This document shows, piece by piece, positions 1-12,270 of a DNA stretch of 64,000 nucleotides (the stretch's first letter is position 1; each line of letters begins with the position of its first letter). The stretch comes from Fragum whitleyi (taxonomy: Eukaryota > Mollusca > Bivalvia > Cardiida > Cardiidae). Location: contig OX411544.1 of NCBI GenBank assembly GCA_948146395.1, forward strand, positions 34,740,457 through 34,804,456, given 5' to 3'. The notes below the pieces were generated by a model. That model saw only the letters and a program-made list of their open reading frames with translations. It was not told the DNA's origin and searched no databases. The translations under genes were made by a program, and so were the position numbers.

Positions 1-37
1 TAGCTTTCTAGGATGCTCAATGTGAACCCCTTACGTA

Positions 38-479
38 TACAATTAATAACGTCGTGAAAATGACATTCACCTCAATCAAAACCATTCTAAATCGATCACT
101 CAACGCTCCATTCATTCATTCCAAACACTCATTCAAACCATTCAAAATCGCTCCAAACTCACTGAAAAACATATAACAACAACTTCGTTCAAAATGAAAA
201 TAGCTGGGAAAAAATCGGGATATCACTGAATAAATTGAAATTGTAAGCGTCTGATAGGTTCTTGAAGAAATAAGAACCCATCTATAGAACTTGTATGCAT
301 ATTTTATTAAAGGGAGGTAATCAATATTGCTAATTTTGTTCATCCTGAAAAAATTTTTTTAATACTGGATTACCTCCCATTCAATTCACTCAAAACTCGC
401 TCCACACACTCATTCAATTTCATTCCTAAATCATTCTATAATCATTCACCTTGTCAATTTCACGATGTTGTTTACTGTA
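38..479 (-). mobile_element. TA MITE copy 1 (about 440 bp family)
   Basis: First of at least 20 copies. The family has terminal inverted repeats like CAGTTAACAACATCGTGAAA, flanked by TA on both sides, which suits a non-autonomous Tc1/mariner-type element. Internal landmarks read from the plus orientation are GAGTGTGTGGAGCGAG, a hairpin starting GGGAGGTAAT and ending ATTACCTCCC around TTCAGGATGAACAAAAT, then ATGCATACAAGTTCTATA, and GAATGAATGGAGCGCTGAG near the end. This copy is full length and reversed. Confidence 0.85.
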
Positions 480-1137
480 TATGTCAAATTGTTGGAAATG
501 TAACGCACAGGCTAAAATATTATAGCAACCCTATTCTGCGCTCTAAATAAGTGCAAAGCATGGGTGGCAGTAGTGAAACATTTTTTTACAAAAATTATAT
601 GTGTTAAATATAGACAAGATTTCTCTCATCGAAAATATTTGAGGACATCGCTAATTATACAACAACCTTTTATTTAAATCATTTTTCTGGTATATCAAGT
701 CATTTATTAAAATCAAAGAGAGATTTCAAATGATTTAAACATTCTCAACTAGGAGCACAGTAGGCACTTTTCACTTTTACCCCTCCATATTGTTGTGTTG
801 AAAAAATGAATAATTTCAAATGGGGGTTTGAGCAGATTTGATTGGTTGATTGTCCTGTTAACAAAATGATTTTATAGGATTGTGTTTCTTGTAGCCAATG
901 AAATATTGTGATGCTGAAAAATATCATTTTGTACACTTCTATGCAAAGACAAATGGTCACCTCAGTGATGTCCTCGCTAATTGAAGCTGTATTTTTTTTT
1001 CAATTTATTTCATAAGTACCAAAATTTCGCATACAGTTAGTTATTAACATGGCATTCAAAATCGGAAACGATAGGGGTAAAACTTAGTTGTTAGAAATTG
1101 TTTCCCTATTGAATTAAAATGAATATAGTTAAACGCA

Positions 1138-1565
1138 TACAATAAGTTAAATCGTGAAATTGACATTCAACTCAATCAAAACCAACTAAATCGCTCACTC
1201 AGCGCTCCATTTATTCATTCCAAACACTCACTCAAACCATTCAAAAACGCTCAAAATGACAAAGAAATCAAAAGATAAACAACCACCTTCAAATTGAGTA
1301 AAACAATAACCAAATCGCGATTTCATTGACAGAATTGAAATTTTAAGCGTCTGATTTATTCTTGAAGAAATAGGAAGCTTTTAAGGGCTTTTATGCATAT
1401 CTTTTTAAAGGGAGGTAATACATATCGCTAATTTTGTTCATCCTGAACAAAATTAGATACAATGGTTTTCCTCCCTTAAATGTCACTCAAACCTCGCTCC
1501 TCTCACTCATTCAACATCATTCCCAAAACGTTCACCTTGTCAATTTCACGATGTTATTAACTGTA
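1138..1565 (-). mobile_element. TA MITE copy 2
   Basis: Full-length reversed copy. Its right-hand TA is shared with the start of the TACGAGGGT element. Confidence 0.8.
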
Positions 1566-2378
1566 CGAGGGTTGATCCAGAAATTCGTAAAAGGAGTTCA
1601 TTAAAATTTTGAAAAGTTAACTTTCAAAATAGAAATTATACAATCATTTGATGAAATATCTATGTAATAAATGTTAAAATTTTCGATTGTGTAAGTTATA
1701 TAGCGGCTATAAAGTGACTAATCTAAGACATAGACCCCGCACTAAGGCGGAGGAGCAAGAACGTCAAATGCGACGTCATTATTTACTCTTTTCTATATAG
1801 TCTCCATATGCTCTCATGCCTTTCTTCGTCTAATAAATGAATTGCAGAAAGTATCCACATTCCGTTTGGAAGTCAAATGTGTGTACAATTTCTATATGAA
1901 TTGTATTTATTGTGAAGTGGGGACCCAGATGCAGGACCTTCATGTTAAGAAAAGTTCGACAAATAAATGGAATTCACATTTTGGTGTTGACGTCGGGTCA
2001 CTTTTCACTTGAATTATTAGTTTTATTCAAAATATTTGATGTCCGTAAAAAATAAAATCCAAAAATGTTTAAAGTAAGAAAATCGATTTTCTATGTGTGT
2101 CTTATTCACTTTTGACAAGAAGTTTCAAATAAAATGCACGAGCTCTTTCAGAAAAATTGATTTGGGTAATAGATTTTCACTTTTTTTTTTCGCTTCCCGC
2201 TTGAGCACACACATGTTACTATGGTAACGAACTTTAAGGCCGCATTATATTACTTTTTATTAATTATATTTATGCTCTTCATAGAAACTGAACTACACAC
2301 ACAATAATGTGCAGTGAACAAGCTAAAAATGCCAAAGTTATAGGTCTATTGTAGGAATTTCTCGATCATCCCTCGTAT
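1564..2378 (+). mobile_element. TACGAGGGT mariner-like element, about 815 bp, non-autonomous
   Basis: Starts TACGAGGGTTGATCCAGAAA and ends with the inverted form (..gatcatccctcgta), so it has TIRs with terminal TA. No transposase frame is visible inside. It abuts MITE copy 2 at one TA. A second partial copy starts at 40290. Confidence 0.65.
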
Positions 2379-3648
2379 TAAGCAACCACTAACGGAACCA
2401 CAAAAAGACGTTCGTTAAAGAGAATAATCGCTTAGTACACGTTTTGCTTACAAATAAGAAACGTAATTTTGATTTGAATGGTATGATGGATTTGATGGGT
2501 ATATAGAAAAGAATTTTCAGTTATCCTTTGTTGTACAAATTCGTTAGAATCGTCTAAATGGGCGATTCTATGGAGTTCTGTTGAGTTTAGCAACAAATGA
2601 TTTATTTTAATAATTTTTAGACAAGTAATACTACTTTGTAAGATATAAGGAAAGGGATTTATCGCATAATAAAATTGGTCGCTAAATAGACGTGGTCGCA
2701 AAGCAAAGGTTTGAACCAAGTGTTTCCCACATTCACATTCTTGTTTTGTTTTTGTTTGGTTGTTTTTTTCGAAAAAGGCTGGGAAAGAAGGGGAGACAGT
2801 CGCCATGGCACAAGATGATTGTAAATATACCGACCATTAGTTCTAGTGTTGATAAAATTTTGATGTTATTAGGGAAAATAGAATTCACTCAATAACTAAG
2901 AAGATTGAATGTGACTGGAAGTCAAAATTTCCAAAACGCAGTTTAATTACGTTTTATGAGATGTAGATGTGAGACTTTGGTCACCCTTTGATATAGTGAT
3001 CAATGACGACAAAAACTTGATAATCAATTATCTCATAATTTGCAAAGACTTACCAATTACATATTTCGAAAAGAGCATCTATCCTTCGAACACCATCATT
3101 CTTAAAATTTTATCATTCTCAAATTTCTCTGTGATCTTATTTGTGAGATTTACCGGAAGTTCTTATTCTACTGTCATATATTTCATTATGTATATATTGT
3201 CCGTATTGTACCTTGTTGTACTTGGACGTAATATAGGATATGTTCTATTCTGTTCTGTTCAGTAATTCCTGTATTTCTTAGCAGTTTGATCGATTTAACT
3301 GCATTTCTTTTAAACAAAGAAAGGAATGAATCTTTGTGGTAAGCAACTGCCGAAAACTCTCAAAGTCATTAATAAGGTCAACATTTTCTTTCAATGCCAG
3401 GCTTCTCAATATCAATAACCAGTTGCGTTTCTCAAACGCATTTTGCATTTGAATGCCTTGATCGTTATTAATAGGTCAAATAGAATCATTGATTTGTGAG
3501 TTGATTTGGGTTAAATCCCATTAACATTCAAGCTGTATACACACGGCGTATTCAAATTAGAATTGATTTTAAAGGATTAATAATCTTATTCAATAAATGT
3601 ATCTTTATATTTATTCTGATCATTTTCTGACTTGTCATACGGAAATCA
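2379..3648. other. Intergenic, nothing recognised
   Basis: AT-rich sequence. Open frames at 2692-2895 and 2969-3265 lack codon structure or motifs and look like chance. No repeat family of the window was seen here. Confidence 0.5.
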
Positions 3649-4025
3649 TACAGTAAACAAAATCGTGAAGTTGACAAGGTGAATGATTTTGGAATGTAAT
3701 CAAATATCGCTTATTTTGTTCAGGATGAACAAAATAAACGATATTTATTACCTCCCTTTAAAAAGATACATACAAAGTCTATAAATAGCTTACTATTTCT
3801 TCATGAACCAATAAGACGCTTACAATTTCAATTATGTCATGAAATCGCGATTGTTATCCAGTTATACTTATACAGAATGTAGTTAGTGATCTTTTCTTTT
3901 CAGTGATTTTGGGGTGTTTTGAATGGTTTCAGTGAGTGTATGAAATAAATGAATGGAGCGCTAATTGAGTTATTTAGAATTGCTTTGATTGAGATGAATA
4001 ACAATTCCACGGTGTTACTGCCTGT
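3649..4025 (+). mobile_element. TA MITE copy 3, internally deleted
   Basis: Both ends are present (tacagtaaacaaaatcgtg to gtgttactgcctgtta), but the GTGTGGAGCGAG segment is missing. Confidence 0.75.
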
Positions 4026-4889
4026 TAAATAGAACTCATAATATTAACAACTAAATTGTCTATCGGCGACCAATCTTTCGTACCTACAGCTTGAAGACTC
4101 GACTTTTAAGACGTTGACTGACAATAATCTGTGATCTTAAACCCGAAAAAGGACCATTTGGGAAGTTCAAAATCCTGGCCAATCTACACGAAATTGGCAT
4201 AAATAAAACTAAATAGCAGTAAATCATTCTTTTTGTATATTAATATAAGACTTTTTAAAGGAGGTGCATGTATATGTCATTTGTCCTTGAGATTAAATGT
4301 CTCTGGAGTGAACAGAACAGAACGGGAATCGCGCTATCACATCTCGATCGTATTGCTATCGCCGCACGAGCACCTCATTTTAATAATTATATCACCATCT
4401 AATGAAACACTATTCAGGTATAAGTAGAATTCGGTATTTTAGCCAATTGGGTCGTGTACAAGTGTATTGTTATCACAAGTTGCAATATCATAATCGAGTT
4501 TAACCCTGCAAATTAGAGAACAAAATTGACGAATAGAATAACATTGTGTGATGTCAATTGTATACTTTTCCAAGAAAAAAGTGTAGTCTACGATGTTGCG
4601 TTGCAAATGTTAACCAGACTTAAGTTAAGTTAAAAAACTTTGAAAACCTTAAAAAAGGGGATGATCGTTTGTTTCAGTGTAAGATCGATTTTTACTTATT
4701 GAGTGCCTATCGGCACGAGTGAAAATATAGCTTATGTTGTTCACGAAATGAAATATAAATCGATCTTGGTCGAATAAAAACAAACGATTATTCTATTCCT
4801 TTAATGAAAAATTGAGTGAGACGAAAAAAAAAAGTTTGGAACAAATTTTCTTTAAGCGCCATTTTGCGCGTGATAATTAAGCAACGTCC

Positions 4890-5165
4890 TTGATGGCGTC
4901 ATTTAGCGCGACGGACAGTCAATCTAGAGGTCCCGGGTTCGATCCCCGACGGCGGCACTCAGTCTTTACGACAATTTGTCTCACACCAATGGGTTTATAA
5001 TCGTAGACCTATGTGAGATAACAGCTGGAGGCTAGGAAAGGATGTGATGGTAGTACTGGTGAGAGAAATACCAGGAAACCATTGTTAGGTGCTCCAGCTG
5101 CCGCGATATAACTGAAAAAATGTTGAAAGCGGCGAAAAACTCCATTCAATCAATCAATCAATTGA
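4890..5165 (+). mobile_element. tRNA-derived SINE, family A
   Basis: The B-box region GGTTCGATCCCCGACGGCGG is followed by the body (gtgagataacagctggaggc) and a tail caatcaatcaatcaa. The head carries an RNA polymerase III B box, the tRNA part being decayed at its 5' end. Related copies lie near 6.2, 24.6, 40.6, 41.3, 56.8 and 62.0 kb. Confidence 0.8.
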
Positions 5166-6204
5166 TGGCGTCATCATTTGTGCCCCGCATAAACGTCATT
5201 TGAAAGCGTCATATCAAATAAACGAAAACAGAGTACTTTTTTTCATTTTTTAAATTTCACTGGTTTGACAGTGAGTTTATCAAATGATATTCCACTCTTT
5301 TTTTTTCGATAAACCACCGAAAAGCATACATATATGTTAACTTTTTTGCGAAGAATTGGATGACTGAAATTTACCCTATTCATTTATCTTTGCTTAACTG
5401 AAATTTGATTAAAAAAATAAAAAATAAAATAAAATAAAAAAAAATCTTTTATAAATCTTAATAAAACATTACTTACCGCCATGCCTATATCCCTGTTGAC
5501 ATTTGCAATAAGCACTGTAAATGAAACTTTCCAGTGATTTATTCAGATATATTCTATTCGAAACGTAAATCCGTATTTAAGAAGTGAAGTGGGTTTAGAG
5601 TATCAATATTTTTTGTATTATTTCTCATCGATTCGTAATATTAGATATTTACTTGACGGGCTTATGAAAAGATCATTTACAAAAATACGGGCAAATACAT
5701 GCCTTTGAGACACGTCTCCCAAAGAGGAACCATGTGGGCAGTCCAAAAAGTATCGATTTGTGTCAGACTGCGCGATCAAAACTTTTATCTTCAAGTATTT
5801 ATTTATGGATGAAGTATGATTATTTTACATCAATTTGTATTTAAATGTTCCGTTCTCCAAGAAACCCTGCCTTAATGACAAAAGACTTATAATCCAATTT
5901 TAATGAAATGCAATGTTTGTTGTAAATATTCGTAAAAGCAAAAAAAAAGTTCCCAAAAAGGAAATAAATGCTATAACCTGTTTGTGATACTATTTCCCGC
6001 AAGACTTAAATTCTATGAAGTGAAAGAAAACAAGAGTGAACAAAATGTAAAAGAAGGGAAATTGTTTGTTAATGCCTTTTCTCAATGTTTTCTTCAATAT
6101 TTTGCAATCTTCCCTAGCTTTTGTTTCATGAGATGGATCACAGCTCGTAGTTGGACGGAAAAAATAAAGTCGTTGAATGATTTATCGATTTGAATGCAAT
6201 GAAA

Positions 6205-6615
6205 TGCAGTTGGTTGCGCATCTAACTCAATCTCGAGGTCCCGGATTCGATCCCCGACGGCGGCACAAACTCTCTCCGACTATTTGTCTCCCACCGATGG
6301 GTCCGTGGTCTAGAGGTAGAGCGTCGGCCGCAAAGGTCCTGAGTTCGATTCCCGGGAGCGGCTATCGATCTTGGTTCTTTCATTGGCCCACAAACTCGGC
6401 GCGAGTACTGGTGAATTTTCCAGGAAGCAGAATCGAGAGGGATTAATCTAAGTTGTAAGAACTTGTTCCCAATCGATGTAAAATAAATAAGTTTAATATT
6501 CAATAAATAATACACCAATGGGTCGATATTCGTAGATCTATGTGGGATAGCAGCTGAAGACTAGAAAAAAGTGTAATGGTAGTGCTTGTCGAGAAATGCC
6601 AGTAATCCATTTTAG
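6205..6615 (+). mobile_element. SINE A interrupted by a second SINE
   Basis: The outer SINE A occupies about 6205-6300 and 6513-6615. The insert (about 6301-6512) begins with a tRNA-like head with A box (TGGTCTAGAGGTAGAGC) and B box (AGTTCGATTCC). It ends in an AATAAATAA-rich tail. caccgatgggtc before it and caccaatgggtc after it look like a 12 bp target-site duplication with one mismatch. Confidence 0.75.
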
Positions 6616-6635
6616 GCTTGTTTGTTTATTCACGT

Positions 6636-6851
6636 TTATTTATCGTCGCTACAGTAGCATATACCCATATGAGCCCCGCCCCCAGATGACGGTTAGTTGT
6701 TACGGGGGATAGTACAATGATACATGACGAAAACTACTGCTGAGATCCGCTATGGTTCTTTAACGTCGGTTTAATGTCTCATCCGAAAGACAATTAGTGT
6801 GTTAGTGTGCCAGCCCGGGAATCGAACCCACGTGGTCGAACTTCAATGGTT
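6636..6851 (-). mobile_element. tRNA-derived SINE, family B
   Basis: The minus strand shows a B box in gggttcgattcccgggctgg, and a body shared with 40853-41075 (ccgtaacaactaaccgtc; gataaataaac at the end). The tRNA head is decayed at its 5' side. Confidence 0.7.
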
Positions 6852-6857
6852 TTGATA

Positions 6858-7120
6858 TGTTACCCGTCACACGAAAAGAGACCATCCGGGAATTCGGTTA
6901 AAATATTATCAAAAAGGAGATTTGATCCACTATAGGTCAACCAGAAGTCGTATTTCAAAAATGCTTTCACTGGAACGTAGATTTATCATTATAGATTCAG
7001 AAAATAAGTACGGTGCAAAAATTTTCGACCATAGTCAGTCTGCGCAGTCCGCGCAGTCTGACTAGGATCGACACTTTACGCACCTCCCAGATGGCCCCTT
7101 TTCGCGTGACGGGTCACATA
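6858..7120. mobile_element. TIR element of the CCCGTCACGCGAAAAG family
   Basis: Ends read acccgtcacacgaaaag and cttttcgcgtgacgggtc. An inner palindrome carries agtctgactaggatcgacac. This is a roughly 265 bp foldback MITE. Fuller copies lie at 29186-29450 and 39862-40127, with pieces at 22570-22670, 32540-32670, 33195-33231, 46555-46775 and 51407-51460. Confidence 0.75.
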
Positions 7121-7735
7121 TATCTAAAGTCACGGATCAGCAATAACCGTTTCAACCATTCATTGACGCACGATAACAGTGCTCACAGCGCTTTGATTTT
7201 ATTCTACGTGATCTCACTCAAAAATTACTGAGTATTTTTGTCGTTTCTTTAATGTTTAGTTTTTCTATATTTTACCGTAGAATAAAGACTCAATATTTTT
7301 AATATATATCATCGAACTATAATTTGTCGTTGTTAAATAAGGATTTAAACTAAACCATTGGCCACGTAACTAATGATCCTTGAAAACCTAAACCTTTAAT
7401 CTGACAGGATAACCCGATTAACTCTTTACTAAGTCAAACAGTTACACGCGCGTCTTAATTAAATATTACATCTAAAGTAATGATGATAGGACTGGTTGCA
7501 TAAAAGATCCATTCAAATAAGATAAAATTGAAAGATCTTATTAAAAAAAAAAAAAAGGATTTTATTGTCATACAGTGAACATTTGTTTGTCTTCGATTTT
7601 TTTTATTATTTTTTAAACCAAAACACATACGATACACCAAAATCTCTAAAATTGTACATTTAATTTACGCTAGTTTACTTTCATTTTAATACTGATTACT
7701 ATTTTTTTACTATTATTGTTATTATTAGTATTAAA

Positions 7736-7759
7736 ATTATTATTATTATAATTATCATT

Positions 7760-7790
<31 letters not shown>

Positions 7791-7812
7791 TTATTATTAT
7801 TATTATTATTAT
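7736..7812. repeat. TTA/TTC microsatellite
   Basis: Runs of (TTA)n flank a (TTC)n block: ttcttcttcttcttcttc, then ttattattatt. Confidence 0.95.
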
Positions 7813-7992
7813 ATTATTTTTTCATTATTATCATTATTAATATTACGATCAAGCTAACATGTTATTTTTTCCTTCTTTTTATTTCTTTCAGTGATTTAGT
7901 CCTTTTTTGATGAAATTTGTATGTGCAATTCAAGGCATTAATATTAAAGGGATTTCACCCATTTCTTTATCTAATCAGTAAAAAAAAGGTTA

Positions 7993-8108
7993 TTATTTTG
8001 GATAAAATTAAAATGTTTCTCTACCATATGCCTTTTTATATTTGAATACATAATTATTGAAATATAAAAAGGCATGGGGTAGAGAAACATTTTAATTTCA
8101 TCCAAAAG
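7993..8108. repeat. Long hairpin, about 48 bp arms
   Basis: ggataaaattaaaatgtttc on the left is mirrored by gaaacattttaatttcatcc on the right, around a short AT loop. Confidence 0.85.
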
Positions 8109-8169
8109 TATAATCATTCTTTTCGATATTTTTTCAGAACGTCAAAGTGATGGTTTGTTGTATATATAA

Positions 8170-8330
8170 TCCGTTCTAAGTGTTTTGTATGAAAGAAAAA
8201 TCTTACTACAATACACTCACTACGAATTATATCTATCTTATAACTTATATTGTTTTCGTCGACGTTTCTAATAGAAAAAGTTTCTAAAAATAACCGCAAT
8301 ACTTTATTGTTCTAAAAATATTCATGTATC
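8170..8330 (+). repeat. Dispersed repeat shared with 11620-11870
   Basis: gtgttttgtatgaaagaaaa, attatatctatcttataac and ctaaaaataaccgcaat recur in order at 11630-11835, where a hairpin is inserted or retained. Family unknown. Confidence 0.6.
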
Positions 8331-8544
8331 CAATACCGTTGAGCAGGACGCCAACCCCGACTCTTTCGAAATCATAACTAACTACACAGTCTGATGAACT
8401 TGAATCTATGATAATTATGTGCTCCGTTGAAAATGAATAGTGATCGATAAAAAAAATTCTCAATTCAATATGACATTATATACAGTACATGTGCTAGGGG
8501 CAGTCAAATAGAAAAAATAAACGCAAAAGCCTTCAGGAAAAAAT

Positions 8545-8945
8545 CGAGAAATTCACGAGGTGAATGATTCTTGAATTAAATGAAATGTGTGCGGTGGCTG
8601 ATTTTTTTAAAGCGATAAAATGAATATAAAAATTTCTAAATGAGGAAACGAAGTTTGCTCGTCATTGGCTTAACGATTGTCTTGAATGTTTTCACTCAAA
8701 TGTTCGAAAATCCTTCATTATGACGTCTTATTTGGCGGGAGTTTTCATATCGCTCTAACGAACGACCCTCTGCCTTCTGTGTTCCATACCTGTCATTAAA
8801 CGTGTAAAATAATTTAATGGACCTGTATGAAATGTTGATCGTTTAAATAGTTTCAAAGCGTTTTTGAAAAATAACGAAGCTTTTTCGAATGGTATGAGTT
8901 TTTTCAATGCATAGGAGGGAGCGCTGAGCGATGCAGTTTTGTTGT
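8545..8945 (+). mobile_element. Eroded TA MITE fragment
   Basis: cacgaggtgaatgattcttg and, later, gggagcgctgagcgatgc match MITE landmarks in the right order. The middle is unrelated or diverged, and the end is missing. Confidence 0.45.
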
Positions 8946-8997
8946 CGGGTTTTGAAATAGGTTCTGGAATAAAAAGCCTGTTCAAAAAAGGGGTCTT

Positions 8998-9028
<31 letters not shown>

Positions 9029-9130
9029 TTTCATTTTTATTAGTTGAAAACCTGCTAAGCTTTAATGGTGAACCCAGTTCATCAAGCGAGTGGTTGATGA
9101 TTTGTGTTGAAATATACGAGCGTAGATGCA

Positions 9131-9216
9131 GAATTGGAGAAAGATTCATTTGAATTCATAGTTGTTCGACAATATCTTAACAATAAGTCCCCGAAACAAG
9201 TCCTACTGTTGAAAAC
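9131..9216 (+). repeat. Left arm of an 86 bp inverted repeat (pairs with 10440-10524)
   Basis: gaattggagaaagattcatt through tcctactgttgaaaac is repeated in inverse at 10440-10524 with very few mismatches. The inner end covers the first bases of a MITE terminus. Confidence 0.9.
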
Positions 9217-9238
9217 CAGATTAAATATGTAAGGCTTG

Positions 9239-9676
9239 TACAGTTAACAACATCGTGAAATTGATAAGCGGAATGATATTGGAATGGTTTTGGAATGAAA
9301 TCGAATGAGTGTGTGGAGCGAGTTCGAGTGAAATTCAAGGGAAGTAATCCAGTATCGCTAATCTTGCTCAAGATGACCAAAATTAGCGATACTCATTACC
9401 TCCCTTTTATAAAATACACGCCATTTTCTGTTTGTGTGTCTTTGTCGACAAATAAGACAATTAAAAATCTACACCAGCCGATAAAATCGTAGAATAAATA
9501 GATCGATTTGAATTTATTATTGGTAGTCTTGAACAATTTTTAAATGTTTCAAATGATTTCGGAGTGTTTTGATTGATTTGAGTGAGTGTTTCAATTGAAT
9601 GAAAGGAGCGCTGAGTGAGCGATTTAGAATGATTTCGTTCGGAATGATTGTCAATTTCACGATGTAGTTAACTGTA
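9239..9676 (+). mobile_element. TA MITE copy 4
   Basis: Full-length plus-orientation copy with both TIRs (tacagttaacaacatcgtg and cacgatgtagttaactgta). Confidence 0.85.
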
Positions 9677-10160
9677 TCAGACTGCTCTTACATGCAGACT
9701 GACTTTGTTTTCACCATAAAACAAAGCCGGAATATTCCGGGCTCAGTATGAACTAGGAAAAGCAGTGTTCTGCAAAACTACGTTGGTTGGCCAAACTGTG
9801 CGCGATTCAAAAAAAAGTGTAAGATAATAAAAAGAATATTTGAAAAATATTAACATCATCCTTAATCTAAACACATCGGGTTTAAAGTCAGATTTTTCCC
9901 TCATCGCCTTCCAGGTATCTAAATCGTATTATATTTCGTCAGTATGGTCACCATTTCTGAAAAGCAAATTATCAAAGATGAAACGATTTTGTTTGAAATA
10001 TACAGACGAAAAAAGGGAACGATCATTCGCCTTTACCAAATTAATACTAAATCACAAAAGAAACGTCACACAAGGAAAATTCTTTGATGAACAAGGACAT
10101 TCTTAAAAGACCAATTAACAGTACATTTTCAAATTGATGTTAATTCTAATCTTAGATAGT

Positions 10161-10452
10161 GGATGAACAAAATAAGCGATATTTTTCCTCCCTTTAATAG
10201 AATATGCATGTAAGTTCTATAAATAGCCTTCAAGAAACTATCAGACGCTTACAATTTGAATTATGTTGATGAAATCGTGGTTTTTCTAGCTTTATTTATT
10301 TTGAATGACGTTGTTGACTCTATCTTTTGCAGTGAGTTTAAAGCGTTTCTGAATGGTTTGAGTGATTATTTCAATGAAAGAAAAGAGCGCTGAGCAAGTG
10401 ATTTGGAATTTTGAACGAGATGAATGGCAATTTCACGATGTTTTCAACAGTA
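10161..10452 (+). mobile_element. TA MITE copy 5, 5' truncated
   Basis: Starts in the internal hairpin (gatgaacaaaataagcgat) and keeps the 3' terminus cacgatgttttcaacagta. Confidence 0.75.
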
Positions 10453-10524
10453 GGACTTGTTTCGGGGACTTATCGTTAAGATATTGTCGAACAACTATGA
10501 ATTCAAATGAATCTTTCTCCAATT
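10440..10524 (-). repeat. Right arm of the inverted repeat (pairs with 9131-9216)
   Basis: Reverse complement of the left arm, starting inside the MITE copy 5 terminus, so the duplicated segment contained a MITE end plus about 70 bp of flank. Confidence 0.9.
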
Positions 10525-10984
10525 TGTAAAGAATTTCAAAGCCCCTTTTATGAAAAATGAAATTTTGAAAATTGATAACAAATGCACATGTACTGTTTTC
10601 TTAATTTGTAAATTAAAACTGACACACGAAAATAAAGAGCATTTCATTTTTTGCAAAGTTCAGCGCCGAATTCGTCTTACAGTGTATCTTATGCACTGAG
10701 TACAACCGCTAAGTAAACCCCATTTTAAAGCTCAACGTAAAATTTACCAAAGACTATTTCTTCTCTTTCTCGGAGCCCTGTCGGCTCTTTTGTCGCGACG
10801 AGTTTCAAATGTCTCATAGATTTCACTTTTTTCTACAGGTTTTAACATCGTAACGTTTCTTTTGTGGAGAAGTTTATTGCATCTATACATTATTAAATTC
10901 GATAAACAAATTATTGTTCAAATGACCCTACAGTACATGCATTGGCATGTACTTATGCGAAAGCGATAAGAAAAGTGGTTACGG

Positions 10985-11389
10985 TGTAAACATATTGCAA
11001 TTGACACTAATTTCGATCAAAGCCATTCTAAAGCAATAATTCAGCAATCCATTCATTTCAAACACTCAGTCTAACCATTCAAAAAACACTCAAAAAAGCT
11101 AAAAATGACAAGATTAAGAACTACACTTAAGATGAAAATCACTAAACAAAATTTCACTGACTAAGATGAATTTTATGAAGGTTTGATTGGTTTGTGAAGA
11201 CATAGATTGCTATTTATAGAACTTGTATGCATGATTTATTAGAGGGAAGTTCGTCCGAATGGGAAAAAATTATCGATGAGAAACTCCCCTTAAAATCCAA
11301 TTACAACTCGCTCTACATATGCATTCTATTTGATTTCCGATACATTTCAAAATCATTTATCTGATCAATTCACGATGTTGCTTACTCTA
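10985..11389 (-). mobile_element. TA MITE copy 6, diverged
   Basis: Reversed copy: caatccattcatttcaaac, a decayed hairpin, then gatcaattcacgatgttgc. The left TIR is worn. Confidence 0.65.
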
Positions 11390-11627
11390 CATGTGTATCA
11401 ATTTCTTATAACCATAAACTTTGTTTGAAGACTTTGCAAATGTTAAATGAATATTGTATGTGTCAGCAATAATGGGCACTCTTGAACCTCCGTGAAAATA
11501 TTGAGAACATATTTTTGATCTAGTAAAAGTCAGAACGCGGTCGCATGTCGAAAATAATTGCGTTGTGAGGTAATATAATCATATGCGAGATACAGAAAAT
11601 ATGCTACAAATATTATACGTACATAGT

Positions 11628-11905
11628 GTTTTGTATGAAAAAATTATCTATCGAGGTTGTGGGAATTGATAATTGTCGAGGCTCAGCCGAGACAATTATC
11701 AGTTTCCACAGCCGAGTTAAATAGTTTTCATACAATACACTAAGTACGTATTATATCTATCTTATAACCTAATTGTCTTGTTTTCGTCGATGTCTCAAAC
11801 AGAAATGCAAGGTTCTAAAAATAACCGCATTATGTCATTGTTCTAGAATTATCCATGTGATATTATAAAAAATATCACATGGGATGTTATCACACGGATA
11901 TTTGT
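11628..11905. repeat. Two hairpins in a dispersed repeat
   Basis: Outer arms gtgttttgtatgaaaaaatt and ttttcatacaatacac enclose a second pair around tgtcgaggctcagccgagac. A further small palindrome lies at tgtgatattataaaaaatatcaca (about 11857-11880). Confidence 0.7.
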
Positions 11906-12084
11906 ATACCCAAACGATAAATGTGATTATGAAAACTGTCAACTGGACTGCACTGACGAGGATCCACATTGTACTCATTACCAACACGTTAGGCGTAACG
12001 AGTCACAGAATTAGTTTCACATACCCACAAACCCCAGAGTGTCATAATTTTTTTTAATCATTTTCTATAGACAAATTGTTTTTG

Positions 12085-12112
12085 AACAGTTACTAACAAC
12101 GTGAAATTGACG
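12085..12112. mobile_element. Solo TA MITE terminus
   Basis: gaacagttactaacaacgtg followed by aaattgacg matches only the terminal repeat. No body follows. It lies just past the stop of the EF-hand gene, probably in its 3' UTR or flank. Confidence 0.5.
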
Positions 12113-12270
12113 CTTATTCAGCTAAAAAAATAACAAAATTAAAACTAAAACAAAGCAAAAGACTTTTTTTTGCAAATTGAACTGCAGAACTTGGAAACAA
12201 ATAGTTTGAAAATATTTCTCTTTTTTTGTCAAGTGCATATCTAAAAATAGAATTGACTAGGTTCCGCTTC

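Noticed and set aside
6301..6365. tRNA gene
   Set aside because: It has A and B boxes, but the stem pairing is incomplete and it is the head of an inserted SINE with target duplications.
8843..9034. Lysine-rich minus frame
   Set aside because: It arises from a poly-T run at about 9004-9032.
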